Part shown: positions 16,046 to 24,918 of the stretch, one piece after another
Layout: each line of letters opens with the position of its first letter
Position numbering within the stretch: the stretch's first letter is position 1
Assembly: GCF_003999975.1 (NCBI RefSeq)
Contig: NZ_RJAC01000035.1
Location: 1 to 64,000, forward strand
Reading direction: 5' to 3'
DNA length: 64,000 bases
DNA from: Actinoplanes solisilvae
GTDB lineage: Bacteria > Actinomycetota > Actinomycetes > Mycobacteriales > Micromonosporaceae
The notes under the pieces: generated by a model
Database searches by the model: none
Told to the model about the DNA's origin: nothing
The model's input: the letters and a program-made list of their open reading frames with translations, nothing else
Made by a program: the position numbers and the translations under genes

Positions 16046-16945
16046 ATGCTCGAGAACCTCGGCACCCTGACGACCGAGGCCCGCAACCCGCGGACCCTCG
16101 ACCTGGACACGCTCCCGGCCCTGCGGATCGTCGAGGTCATGAACGACGAGGACGCCAAGGTCGCCTCGGCCGTCCGCGAAGCGCTGCCGCGGATCGCCGC
16201 GGCCGTCGAGCTGATCACCGCGGCGCGCCGGGCCGGTGGCCGGCTCGTCTACCTGGGAGCAGGCACCAGCGGGCGGCTCGGGCTGCTCGACGCGGTGGAG
16301 ATCCCGCCGACCTTCGGCACCGAGCCGGGCGAGGTGCTGGGGTTGATCGCCGGCGGAGAACGTGCCTTTACGCGGGCGGTCGAAGGCGCGGAGGACGACC
16401 CCGAGCTGGCCGTCCGGGAACTCGCGGCGGCCGGGATCGGGGAGCGTGACGTGGTGGTCGGGCTGGCCGCGAGCGGGCGGACCCCGTACGTGATGGGGGG
16501 TCTGCGCCATGCCCGGCTCGTCGGTGCGGCGACCGTCGCGGTCTCCTGCAACCGGGACGCGGCGATCAGCGCCCTGGCCGACGTGGCGATCGAGGTCGTG
16601 ACCGGCCCCGAGGTGCTGACCGGCTCGACGCGGCTCAAGGCCGGCACGGCGACGAAGCTGGTCTGCAACATGCTGACCACGGCGAGCATGGTGCGCACGG
16701 GCAAGGTCTATTCGAACCTGATGGTCGACGTACGCCCCACCAACGCCAAGCTGGTCAACCGGGCCCAGCGCATCGTCGCCGAGGCCGCCGACGTCGACCT
16801 CGACACGGCCGCGCGGGCGCTCACCGAGGCCAACGGCAACGCGAAGACCGCCATCGTCTCCCTGCTGCTCGACACCTCCGCCGCCGGCGCCCGAGACCTG
16901 CTGGAAGCCACGAACGGAAATGTTCGCGCCGCCGTCTCCCACTGA
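16046..16945 (+). CDS. murQ: N-acetylmuramic acid 6-phosphate etherase
   Basis: 299 residues. The start LGTLTTEARNPRTLDLDTL is diagnostic of MurQ. Then come YLGAGTSGRLGLLDAVEIPPTFG, the active-site region with catalytic Glu, VVGLAASGRTPYVMGGL, and the C-terminal TGKVYSNLMVDVRPTNAKL. It splits D-lactate from MurNAc-6-P to give GlcNAc-6-P. With anmK and the permease it makes a full salvage route from imported anhydro-MurNAc. It is last in its operon, followed by a hairpin. Confidence 0.95.
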   Translation: MLENLGTLTTEARNPRTLDLDTLPALRIVEVMNDEDAKVASAVREALPRIAAAVELITAARRAGGRLVYLGAGTSGRLGLLDAVEIPPTFGTEPGEVLGLIAGGERAFTRAVEGAEDDPELAVRELAAAGIGERDVVVGLAASGRTPYVMGGLRHARLVGAATVAVSCNRDAAISALADVAIEVVTGPEVLTGSTRLKAGTATKLVCNMLTTASMVRTGKVYSNLMVDVRPTNAKLVNRAQRIVAEAADVDLDTAARALTEANGNAKTAIVSLLLDTSAAGARDLLEATNGNVRAAVSH

Positions 16946-16971
16946 AGCCTGGTATAGTCGCGTGCATAGAC

Positions 16972-17009
16972 AGGGGCTCCCGCCAACATCGTTGGCCGGG
17001 GCCCCTTTG
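16972..17009. terminator. Bidirectional hairpin between murQ and the HEPN gene
   Basis: AGGGGC(TCC)CGCCAAC pairs with GTTGGCCGGGGCCCCT around an ATC loop, followed by TTTGCTAT. It lies between two converging genes (murQ ends 16945, the minus-strand gene ends 17028) and can serve both. Confidence 0.7.
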
Positions 17010-17027
17010 CTATCTGGGTTTCGATCG

Positions 17028-18659
17028 TCACCGACGCGGTTCCAGAAGATCGACAACGGTCAGGCCGGTTTCGCCTCCGACCAATGCCAGGGACACCTCC
17101 GCGCGTGCCGCGAGGTCGAGGGGAGTAAGCCCTTCGTTCAGCATGGCATGAGTCATCCGGTCGAACCCGGCGCCGATCAGGGGAGCGGCGATGCGTAGGG
17201 CGGCGTTCAACGCGACACCCTGGGTCGAGCCGCCGTGCAGGACGATATTGCGCGTTCGGTAGAGCCTCCGCATGGCGATCCGGAAGGCGGTGACCGCGGC
17301 GCCAAGTTCGTTTCGAGGGTTGGAGACCAAGCTCCGCATCCGGTGCACCGCTGCCATGTCAGCGTTGCGCCAAAACCCGTCGATCGGTTCCACCATTTCT
17401 CCGGCGGCTAGTGCCGCTGCCACCGCGGCCGCACGATGCTGGTTCGAGGTGCATGATTCCAACACGGTGGCGAGGGCGTCGGGGACCGCAGGTCGATGGC
17501 GGTGGGCGAGCTTGGTCAGTTCCGCACGGGGCCACGAGCAGGCGACGATGCCGGCCAGACGGTCGGCGGCGACAGCCTTGCCCGAACGCTCCGTCTCGGC
17601 GGGGTCGTCCGGATGGGACAGGAGCGACTCGACGGCAGCCCATGCGCCCGCGACCGCCGGGGCAACCGAACCACGATTCACCGGTGCGGCCAACTCCAAG
17701 GCGTCGTCAAACAGGGTGCTCCGCCCGTCGAACTCATAGAGATGTCCGCCATTCACCAGCGACAACACGTCGGCGCTTCGGGCCGGAGTTACGAACGGAA
17801 TCGGGTCGGGATGCCCATCCACCCAGAGGTGAGACCCAGGCCGAATCCCGATCTGGTTTCCGGACATGAAGGAGGACCGGGCGACCATGCGTTCGACGAG
17901 TTCGCGGACCTGGCCGGCGGCATGGAAGGGATCTCGCGCGGTCACTTTGAGAAGAAACCCATCGTTAGCGCGTATGCCGATGACCGAGTGGTTCCGTTGC
18001 CTGAGCCAACTCACGATTTCGCGACCCGAGACCCAGGCCTGATGCCTTTGCGCCTCCTCCTGCCGGGGTGCGACGTCCAGGGTCGCGAGAACGGTGAATT
18101 CCCGGGGGTCGGTCGAGTCGAGCGTCAAGGCGCCCTCGAGGACGTCTCGGGCGCTCGCCTGGTTGCGGTTGAGTCGTCCGATCCATTTCGCTAGATGGCT
18201 CGGGTCGTAGCCCAGGTCGAGCAGGTGCGCCGCGACCACGCGGGCGAGCCGTTCCGGTTTCGGACGCTGATCCTGCGGAAGGTCGGCCGCAGCCATCCAG
18301 CGCTTCAGGTAGCCGCCTCGGGCATGCTCGATCACCTCCCGCAGTCGACGGTGTGCTGGGCTGGGATCGGGTAGCGGCTTGCTGAGCAGCGAGGTCAACT
18401 CGGCACGGAGGTCCCTGCTGCCGAGCCCGACATCGGGACCGATGATCTTCATCAACTGGTGTCGTTGCCAGTCGACGGCGGCTTGAGACAGCACGCGGTG
18501 CCGAGCCCACGAACTAGCCTCCAGCAGCTCCTCCAGGCCGAGCAGGGATCCGATGTCCCACAACCGTCGTGGCCAGGAGATTCCACCAAGAGTGAAGAAG
18601 TCGATCATTCGAGCGCGAACGTGGCTGTCATAGGCATTTGATGCGCTGAGGGGGTTCAC
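17028..18659 (-). CDS. Solitary large protein with a C-terminal HEPN-type RNxxxH motif
   Basis: 543 residues from GTG 18659. I do not recognise the full-length family. Visible points: an N-terminal SNAYDSHVRARMIDFFTLGG segment, a long mostly alpha-helical and soluble middle, and near the C-terminus RLYRTRNIVLHGGS with Arg470 and His475. That is an exact RNxxxH(G) motif, as found in HEPN ribonuclease domains of abortive-infection and toxin proteins. A TACTGT -10 box ends 6 bases before the GTG, suggesting a leaderless transcript. It sits alone, antisense between two rightward operons, and looks less GC-rich than its neighbours. A defence role is inferred. Confidence 0.65.
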   Translation of the reverse strand: MNPLSASNAYDSHVRARMIDFFTLGGISWPRRLWDIGSLLGLEELLEASSWARHRVLSQAAVDWQRHQLMKIIGPDVGLGSRDLRAELTSLLSKPLPDPSPAHRRLREVIEHARGGYLKRWMAAADLPQDQRPKPERLARVVAAHLLDLGYDPSHLAKWIGRLNRNQASARDVLEGALTLDSTDPREFTVLATLDVAPRQEEAQRHQAWVSGREIVSWLRQRNHSVIGIRANDGFLLKVTARDPFHAAGQVRELVERMVARSSFMSGNQIGIRPGSHLWVDGHPDPIPFVTPARSADVLSLVNGGHLYEFDGRSTLFDDALELAAPVNRGSVAPAVAGAWAAVESLLSHPDDPAETERSGKAVAADRLAGIVACSWPRAELTKLAHRHRPAVPDALATVLESCTSNQHRAAAVAAALAAGEMVEPIDGFWRNADMAAVHRMRSLVSNPRNELGAAVTAFRIAMRRLYRTRNIVLHGGSTQGVALNAALRIAAPLIGAGFDRMTHAMLNEGLTPLDLAARAEVSLALVGGETGLTVVDLLEPRR

Positions 18660-18665
18660 CCGTGC

Positions 18666-18671
18666 ACAGTA
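18666..18671 (-). promoter_or_regulatory. Leaderless -10 element for the HEPN gene
   Basis: On the minus strand TACTGT is followed by GCACGG and then the GTG start. A TANNNT box six bases before the start codon is the classic actinobacterial leaderless arrangement. No Shine-Dalgarno sequence is present. This also supports the choice of GTG 18659. Confidence 0.5.
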
Positions 18672-18732
18672 GACAAGGGTCAAGCCCCGTTGCCAGTGAC
18701 AAAGTGTGCCATTCGTGGAGGCTCTAGCGCGC

Positions 18733-18754
18733 TGAAAGATTTCATGCATAGTCT
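18733..18754 (+). promoter_or_regulatory. Operator palindrome and leaderless promoter of the hut operon
   Basis: TGAAA-GA-TTTCA (18733-18744) is a perfect 5+5 palindrome. It is followed by TAGTCT (18749-18754), a -10 box exactly six bases before the GTG start of the RpiR gene at 18761. TGAAA/TTTCA half-sites are typical of RpiR-family operators. Placement just upstream of the -10 would block polymerase, so autorepression of the regulator and the hut operon is inferred. Confidence 0.6.
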
Positions 18755-18760
18755 GATCGC

Positions 18761-19609
18761 GTGAATGACAGAGTGGTCAGGGTGGGCGATCGGGTGCTGG
18801 ACCTGTTCGCCGGGGCGCGGCTGACGCCGACCCAGCGCCGGATCGCTCACTGTCTGGTCGAGCACGCCCAGAAAGCCGCCTACCTGTCGGCGGCCGAGGT
18901 CGCCGACCTGGCCGGGGTCAGCCAGCCGTCGGTCACGCGGTTCGCGATCGCGCTGGGGTACGAGGGCTATCCCGCGCTGCGGCGGGTGTTGCGGGAGCTG
19001 ACCGCCGCCGGCGACGGCACCCACGTGGGCGATCACAACGCGATGCAGCTCGCCGTGGCGGCCGAGGCCGAGCATCTCGGGCGGCTCCGGGATCAGCTGA
19101 CGCGGCTCGACGACGTCTGCCGGGCCGCCGATCTGCTCGTCAACAGCCGGCCGCTGCCGGTGCTCGGGCTGCGGTCGGCCGCCCCGCTGGCCGGATATTT
19201 CGGATACTTCGCAGGGAAGATCCACCCCGATGTCCGGGTGCTCGACGCGGGCGGCACCAACCTGCTCGACCGGCTCGATCAGGCGCGCACGGCCGGGGCC
19301 GGTGCGATGCTGGCGATGGTGCTGCCGCGCTATCCGCGGGAGTCGCTCGAAGCCTTGCGAGAGGCCAAGGCCCTCGGGTACGCGGTGGTCGCCATCACCG
19401 ATTCGGCGGTCAGCCCGGTCGCCGAGCTGGCCGACGTCGTGCTGCCCGCCGCGGTCGGCACCCGGCTGGTGTTCGACCTGCACACCGGCCCGATGGCGAT
19501 GGCCATGGTGCTGCTGCAGGCGATGTGCGACGCCGACCCCGAACCGGTGCAGCGCCGGTTGGAGGAGTTCGAGGCCACGGCCTCCCGCCGGCACATTTTT
19601 CAGCTGTGA
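18761..19609 (+). CDS. RpiR-family regulator of the hut operon
   Basis: 282 residues: N-terminal HTH (SAAEVADLAGVSQPSVTRFAIALGYEGYPALR, about 45-75) and a SIS domain (PVLGLRSAAPLAGYFGYFAGK, about 130; VVAITDSAVSPVAELADVVL, about 210). It starts the rightward hut cluster and ends 20 bases before hutU. RpiR proteins usually sense sugar phosphates, and some Actinobacteria and Proteobacteria use them for hut genes. The inducer (urocanate or histidine?) is not evident. It is about the same size as the MurR-like regulator upstream but is a different paralogue. Confidence 0.85.
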   Translation: MNDRVVRVGDRVLDLFAGARLTPTQRRIAHCLVEHAQKAAYLSAAEVADLAGVSQPSVTRFAIALGYEGYPALRRVLRELTAAGDGTHVGDHNAMQLAVAAEAEHLGRLRDQLTRLDDVCRAADLLVNSRPLPVLGLRSAAPLAGYFGYFAGKIHPDVRVLDAGGTNLLDRLDQARTAGAGAMLAMVLPRYPRESLEALREAKALGYAVVAITDSAVSPVAELADVVLPAAVGTRLVFDLHTGPMAMAMVLLQAMCDADPEPVQRRLEEFEATASRRHIFQL

Positions 19610-19629
19610 GACTGTGAGGAAGGGCGACG

Positions 19630-21270
19630 ATGTCGGAGATCCGGGCGCCACGCGGCGCGGCGTACACCGCTAAGGGCTGGCCGCAGGAGGCCGCCAAGCG
19701 GATGTTGATGAACAACCTCGACCCGGACGTGGCCGAGCGCCCCGAAGACCTGGTGGTCTACGGCGGCACCGGGCGGGCCGCACGCGACTGGCCGTCGTTC
19801 CACGCGATCGTGCGCGAGCTCGACGAGCTGGCCGGCGACGAGACCCTGCTGGTGCAGTCGGGGCGGCCGGTCGGGGTCTTCCGTACGCATGAGTGGGCTC
19901 CCCGGGTGCTGATCGCGAACTCGAACCTGGTCGGCGACTGGGCGACCTGGCCCGAGTTCCGCCGCCTCGAGAACCTCGGCCTGACCATGTACGGCCAGAT
20001 GACCGCCGGTTCGTGGATCTACATCGGCACGCAGGGCATCCTCCAGGGCACGTACGAGACGTTCGCCGCGGTCGCCGCCAAGCGGTTCAACGGCACCCTC
20101 GCCGGCACGCTGACCCTCACCGGTGGCTGCGGCGGCATGGGTGGCGCCCAGCCGCTGGCCGTGACCATGAACGGCGGCGTCTGCCTGATCGTCGACGTCG
20201 ACCCGAGCCGTCTGCGCCGCCGTGTCGAGACCCGCTACCTCGACGAGATCGCCGATGACCTCGACGACGCGCTGGCCCGGGCCGAGCAGGCCAAGAGGGA
20301 GAAGCGGGCCGTCTCGATCGGGGTCGTCGGCAACGCCGCCCTGGTCTTCGGCGAGATCCTCACCCGCGGCGTCGAGGTCGACATCGTCACCGACCAGACC
20401 AGCGCCCACGATCCGCTGTCGTACGTGCCGGTCGGCGTCGAGCTCGAGGACGCCGCCGAATATGCCCGCACCAAGCCCGAGGAGTTCACCGACCGGGCCC
20501 GCGGCAGCATGGCCAAGCAGGTCGCCGCGATGGTCGGCTTCCAGGACGCGGGCGCCGAGGTGTTCGACTACGGCAACTCGATCCGCGGCGAGGCGAAACT
20601 GGCGGGCTACGAGCGCGCCTTCGCGTTCCCCGGCTTCGTCCCGGCGTACATCAGGCCTCTGTTCGCCGAGGGCAAGGGTCCGTTCCGGTGGGCCGCGCTC
20701 TCGGGCGACCCGGCCGACATCGCCGCGACCGACAAGGCGGTGCTCGACCTTTTCCCCGAGAACGAGTCGCTGGCCCGCTGGATCAAGATGGCCGAGGAGC
20801 GCGTCGCGTTCCAGGGGCTGCCCGCGCGCATCTGCTGGCTGGGCTACGGCGAGCGCGACAAGGCCGGCGTACGGTTCAACGACATGGTCGCGAGTGGCGA
20901 GCTGAAGGCGCCGCTGGTGATCGGCCGTGACCATCTCGACTCCGGTTCGGTGGCCTCGCCCTATCGCGAGACCGAGTCGATGCTCGACGGCTCCGACGCG
21001 ATTGCCGACTGGCCGCTGCTGAACGCGCTGCTCAACACGGCCAGCGGGGCGAGCTGGGTGTCGATCCACCACGGCGGCGGGGTGGGCATCGGCCGCTCGA
21101 TCCACGCGGGCCAGGTCTGCGTCGCCGACGGCACTCCCCTCGCGGGGCAGAAGATCGAGCGGGTGTTGACCAACGACCCGGGTACGGGCGTCATCCGCCA
21201 TGTCGATGCGGGCTACGAGTCCGAGGCGGCGGCGGGTGTGCACATTCCGATGAAGCGGGAGAACCAGTGA
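19630..21270 (+). CDS. hutU: Urocanate hydratase
   Basis: 546 residues, the family length. Diagnostic stretches are LDPDVAERPEDLVVYGGTGRAARDW, FRTHEWAPRVLIANSNLVG, LTGGCGGMGGAQPLAVTMNGG (NAD-binding, about 165-185) and HHGGGVGIGRSIHAGQV near the end. It adds water to urocanate to give imidazolone propionate, using tightly bound NAD+. A GAGGAAGG ribosome site precedes ATG 19630. Its stop overlaps the next gene (GTGA). Confidence 0.96.
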   Translation: MSEIRAPRGAAYTAKGWPQEAAKRMLMNNLDPDVAERPEDLVVYGGTGRAARDWPSFHAIVRELDELAGDETLLVQSGRPVGVFRTHEWAPRVLIANSNLVGDWATWPEFRRLENLGLTMYGQMTAGSWIYIGTQGILQGTYETFAAVAAKRFNGTLAGTLTLTGGCGGMGGAQPLAVTMNGGVCLIVDVDPSRLRRRVETRYLDEIADDLDDALARAEQAKREKRAVSIGVVGNAALVFGEILTRGVEVDIVTDQTSAHDPLSYVPVGVELEDAAEYARTKPEEFTDRARGSMAKQVAAMVGFQDAGAEVFDYGNSIRGEAKLAGYERAFAFPGFVPAYIRPLFAEGKGPFRWAALSGDPADIAATDKAVLDLFPENESLARWIKMAEERVAFQGLPARICWLGYGERDKAGVRFNDMVASGELKAPLVIGRDHLDSGSVASPYRETESMLDGSDAIADWPLLNALLNTASGASWVSIHHGGGVGIGRSIHAGQVCVADGTPLAGQKIERVLTNDPGTGVIRHVDAGYESEAAAGVHIPMKRENQ

Positions 21271-22439
21271 GCGCCACCTTCTCGGAGCTGTGGTCCGCGA
21301 TCGCACCGATCGGTCGCGTGGCCAACGGCTACATCCGGTACTCGTTCGAGGAACCGGAGCTGGTGCTGCGCGACTGGTTCCGCAACCAGGCCGCGCGCCG
21401 TGACATGGCGGTCACCGACGACGGCAACGGCAACCTGTTCGCCTGGTGGGGCGACCAGTGGGGCCAGGACGCGGTGCTCACCGGCTCGCACTTCGACTCG
21501 GTGCCGCACGGCGGCGGCTACGACGGGCCGCTCGGCATCGTCAGTGGCTTCCTCGCCGTCGACGAGCTGCGCCGACGCGGTCACGTGCCGCGCCGTCCGA
21601 TCGCGGTCGTCGCCTTCGTCGAGGAGGAGGGCGGTCGATTCGGCGTACCGTGCCTGGGGTCTCGTCTTTTGTCCGGGGCCATCGAGCCGGAGCAGGCCGC
21701 AGCGCTCAAGGACCGTGAGGGCATCACGTACGGCGAGGCCCTCGGGGGTACGCCGGCCGGCCGGCTGCCCGGTCTGACCAGCCGCATCGGCGCACTCGTC
21801 GAACTGCACATCGAACAGGGACGCGTGCTGGACGTGCCCGTCGGGGTGGCCAGCGCGATCTGGCCGCACGGCCGCTGGCGGTTCGACTTCACCGGGCACG
21901 GCGACCACGCGGGGACGACCCGCATGGACGACCGGCGCGACCCGATGCTGACGTTCGCCTACACCGTGCTGGCCGCGAACAAGGAGGCCCGGCTGTCGGG
22001 GGCGCACGCGACGATGGCTCGGGTCGAGGTCGAGCCGAACGCCACGAACGCGATCCCGTCGCTGGTGCGGGGCTGGCTCGACGCGCGGGCGGCCGAGACG
22101 TCCACGTTGGACAACCTGGTCGAAGCCGTGGTGAAGCGGGCCCACGACCGGGCCGGTCGCGACGGCGTCGAGGTGGCGGTGACGTCCGAGTCGTTCAGCG
22201 CCGAGGTGACGTTCGAGAAGTCCCTGGCCGAGCGCATCGCCGACCTGCTCGGTGGCGTTCCGGTGCTGCCGACCGGCGCCGGGCACGACGCGGGCGTCCT
22301 GTCGACCCACGTGCCGACGGCGATGCTTTTCGTGCGTAACCCGACCGGCGTCTCGCACTCCCCGGCCGAGCACGCCGACGAGGCCGACTGCGTGGCCGGC
22401 ATCGCCGCCCTGGCCAGGGTCCTGGTCGACCTCACATGA
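21267..22439 (+). CDS. M20 family amidohydrolase, likely the hut N-formylglutamate deformylase
   Basis: 390 residues of the allantoate amidohydrolase/N-carbamoylase group. Metal ligands are in TGSHFDSVPHGGGYDG (about 71-86), FVEEEGGRF and VELHIEQGRVLD. The dimerisation lid has GDHAGTTRMDDRRDP, and SHSPAEHAD closes the site. It lies between hutU and hutF with 4-base overlaps on both sides. With HutF producing N-formylglutamate and no HutG homologue present, this enzyme is inferred to remove the formyl group, as annotated for Streptomyces hut operons. Allantoate hydrolysis is the family alternative. Confidence 0.8.
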   Translation: MSATFSELWSAIAPIGRVANGYIRYSFEEPELVLRDWFRNQAARRDMAVTDDGNGNLFAWWGDQWGQDAVLTGSHFDSVPHGGGYDGPLGIVSGFLAVDELRRRGHVPRRPIAVVAFVEEEGGRFGVPCLGSRLLSGAIEPEQAAALKDREGITYGEALGGTPAGRLPGLTSRIGALVELHIEQGRVLDVPVGVASAIWPHGRWRFDFTGHGDHAGTTRMDDRRDPMLTFAYTVLAANKEARLSGAHATMARVEVEPNATNAIPSLVRGWLDARAAETSTLDNLVEAVVKRAHDRAGRDGVEVAVTSESFSAEVTFEKSLAERIADLLGGVPVLPTGAGHDAGVLSTHVPTAMLFVRNPTGVSHSPAEHADEADCVAGIAALARVLVDLT

Positions 22440-23773
22440 CGTCCTATCTCGCCGAGTACGCCTGGACGAGCGGCCACCTCGCCCGAAACGTCCGTATCGA
22501 CGTGGCCGACGGCGTGATCACCGCGGTCGAAGTCGATCACCGACGACATGATTCGCTGAATAAGTTGGAATTGTCCGGCGGGACGCCGGCCGGAACGACG
22601 ATCCTGCCCGGCCTGGTGCTGCCCGGGTTCGCCAACGCGCACTCGCACGCGTTCCACCGCGCGCTGCGGGGGCGCACCCACGACGGTGGCGGCAGTTTCT
22701 GGACGTGGCGTGACCTGATGTACGACGTCGCCGGGCGCCTCGACCCCGACAGCTACCGGGAGCTGGCGCGGGCGGTCTTCGCCGAGATGGCCCTGGCCGG
22801 GATCACCGCGGTCGGCGAGTTCCACTACCTGCACCACGGCCCCGACGGCGTGCCCTACGCCGATCCGAACGCGATGGGTCACGCGCTCATCGAGGCCGCC
22901 GCCGAGGCCGGCATCCGGATCACGCTGCTCGACACGCTCTACCTGACGTCCACCGTGGACGGCAAGCCGCTCGAGGGGGTGCAGCGCCGCTTCGGCGACG
23001 GCGACCTCGACGGCTGGTCCGACCGGGTGGCCGGGCTGCGCTCGCGGGCGCACACGAAGATCGGGGCGGCGCTGCACTCGGTACGCGCGGTCCCGGCCGG
23101 GGCGATGACCACGTTCGCCGACCGCACGGCCGGCCTGCCGGTGCACGTCCACCTCTCCGAGCAGCGGGCCGAGAACGAGCAGACCCTTCAGGCGTACGGC
23201 TGCACGCCCGCGGAACTCCTGGAACGGCACGGCGTGTGGCGGGAGAACACCGCCGCCGTGCATGCCACCCACCTCACCGACCGCGACATCGAGATCCTCG
23301 GCGGTCACCACGTGTGCTTCTGCCCGACCACGGAACGCGACCTGGCCGACGGCATCGGACCGGCGCGACGACTGGCCGACGCGGGCGCGATCCTCAGCCT
23401 GGGCAGCGACAGCCACGCCGTGATCGACCCCCTCGAAGAACTGCGCGGCCTCGAGATGAACGACCGGCTGGCCAGTGAGCAGCGCGGCCGGTTCAGTCCG
23501 GCCCGGTTGATCGCGGCGGCCACGAACCACAGCGCGATCGGCTGGTTCGACGCCGGCGAGATCGCGGTCGGCCAGCGGGCCGACCTGGTCTGCGTCAGGC
23601 TCGACAGCGTCCGCACGGCGGGAGCTGACCCGGCCCAGGCGGTCCTCGCGGCCACCGCGGCCGACGTCACCCACGTGATCGCCGACGGCCGCCTGATCGT
23701 CGAGGACGGGCGGCACACGACGATCGACGTACCCCGGGCCCTCACCGAGTCGATCGCGGCGGTGACCGCATGA
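22436..23773 (+). CDS. hutF: Formimidoylglutamate deiminase
   Basis: 445 residues of the amidohydrolase superfamily. The metal motif is FANAHSHAFHRALRGRT (about 64-80), followed by VHVHLSEQRAENEQ (about 235), AVHATHLTD and the catalytic Asp in SLGSDSHAVIDPLEELRGLE. It deaminates formimino-L-glutamate to N-formyl-L-glutamate, the two-step branch of histidine breakdown. It overlaps both neighbours by four bases. The stretch VDHRRHDSLNKLELSGGT near residue 35 is a slightly long, AT-richer N-terminal insertion. Confidence 0.94.
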   Translation: MTSYLAEYAWTSGHLARNVRIDVADGVITAVEVDHRRHDSLNKLELSGGTPAGTTILPGLVLPGFANAHSHAFHRALRGRTHDGGGSFWTWRDLMYDVAGRLDPDSYRELARAVFAEMALAGITAVGEFHYLHHGPDGVPYADPNAMGHALIEAAAEAGIRITLLDTLYLTSTVDGKPLEGVQRRFGDGDLDGWSDRVAGLRSRAHTKIGAALHSVRAVPAGAMTTFADRTAGLPVHVHLSEQRAENEQTLQAYGCTPAELLERHGVWRENTAAVHATHLTDRDIEILGGHHVCFCPTTERDLADGIGPARRLADAGAILSLGSDSHAVIDPLEELRGLEMNDRLASEQRGRFSPARLIAAATNHSAIGWFDAGEIAVGQRADLVCVRLDSVRTAGADPAQAVLAATAADVTHVIADGRLIVEDGRHTTIDVPRALTESIAAVTA

Positions 23774-24918
23774 GCACGGTGATCGACAACATCGGCGAGC
23801 TCGTCACCAACGACGACGGCGACGGCCTGCTCGGGCTGCGCCACGACGTCGCCCTGGTGATCGAGGGCGACCACATCGCCTGGATCGGGCCGAACGCGCA
23901 GGCACCGGCGGCCGACACCAGGATCGACGCGCGGGGCGGAGCCGTGCTGCCGGGCTTCGTCGACAGCCACGCGCATCTGATCTTCGCCGGGGACCGGGCG
24001 CCCGAGTTCGCGGCGCGGATGGCCGGGGAGCCGTACACGGGTGGTGGCATCCGCACGACGGTCGCGAAAACCCGGGCGGCGAGCGACGACAACCTGCGCC
24101 GCAACGCCCGGCGCCTGGTCGACGAGGCCCGCCGCCAGGGCACGACCACGATCGAGATCAAGAGCGGGTACGGGCTGAGCGTCGACGACGAGGCCCGGTC
24201 GCTGCGGATCGCCCGCGAGCTCAGCGGCGAGACGACGTTCCTCGGCGCGCACGTGGTCCCGGCCGGGCACGACCCCGACGACTACGTCGATCTGGTTCGC
24301 GGCCCGATGCTGGACGCCTGTGCCCCGTACGCGAAATGGGTCGACGTCTTCTGCGACCGCGGCGCGTTCGACGAGGAGCAGACGCGCGCGATCCTGAAAG
24401 CCGGTAAAGCGAAGGGCCTTGACCTGCGGGTGCACGCGAACCAGCTCGTCGAGGGGCCCGGCGTGCGGCTCGCGGTAGAGCTCGACGCGGCCAGCGCCGA
24501 CCACTGCACCCACCTCAGCGACGCCGACGTCACGGCCCTGGCCGGCTCGCGGACGGTCGCGACGCTGCTGCCCGGCGCCGAGTTCTCGACCCGCTCGCCC
24601 TATCCGGACGCGCGCCGCCTGATCGACGCCGGTGTCACGGTCGCCCTGGCCACCGACTGCAACCCCGGGTCGTCGTACACGTCCTCGATGCCTTTCTGTA
24701 TCGCGCTTGCCGTCCGTGACATGCGGATGACCCCGGCCGAGGCCGTGCACGCCGCGACCGCCGGCGGTGCGAAGGCCCTGCGCCGCGACGACATCGGCGT
24801 GCTGCGCCCCGGCGCCCGCGCCGACCTGACGGTGCTCGACGCGCCGTCCCACATTCACCTGGCCTACCGGCCCGGCGTTCCCCTGATCAATACCGTCATA
24901 AGCGGAGAACCACGATGA
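23770..24918 (+). CDS. hutI: Imidazolonepropionase
   Basis: 382 residues. VLPGFVDSHAHLIFAGDRAPEF (metal site, about 59-80), YTGGGIRTTVAKTRAA, TTIEIKSGYGLSVDDE and VALATDCNPGSSYTSSMPF are the HutI signatures. It opens the ring of 4-imidazolone-5-propionate to formiminoglutamate. It overlaps hutF (ATGA) and hutH (ATGA). Confidence 0.95.
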   Translation: MSTVIDNIGELVTNDDGDGLLGLRHDVALVIEGDHIAWIGPNAQAPAADTRIDARGGAVLPGFVDSHAHLIFAGDRAPEFAARMAGEPYTGGGIRTTVAKTRAASDDNLRRNARRLVDEARRQGTTTIEIKSGYGLSVDDEARSLRIARELSGETTFLGAHVVPAGHDPDDYVDLVRGPMLDACAPYAKWVDVFCDRGAFDEEQTRAILKAGKAKGLDLRVHANQLVEGPGVRLAVELDAASADHCTHLSDADVTALAGSRTVATLLPGAEFSTRSPYPDARRLIDAGVTVALATDCNPGSSYTSSMPFCIALAVRDMRMTPAEAVHAATAGGAKALRRDDIGVLRPGARADLTVLDAPSHIHLAYRPGVPLINTVISGEPR

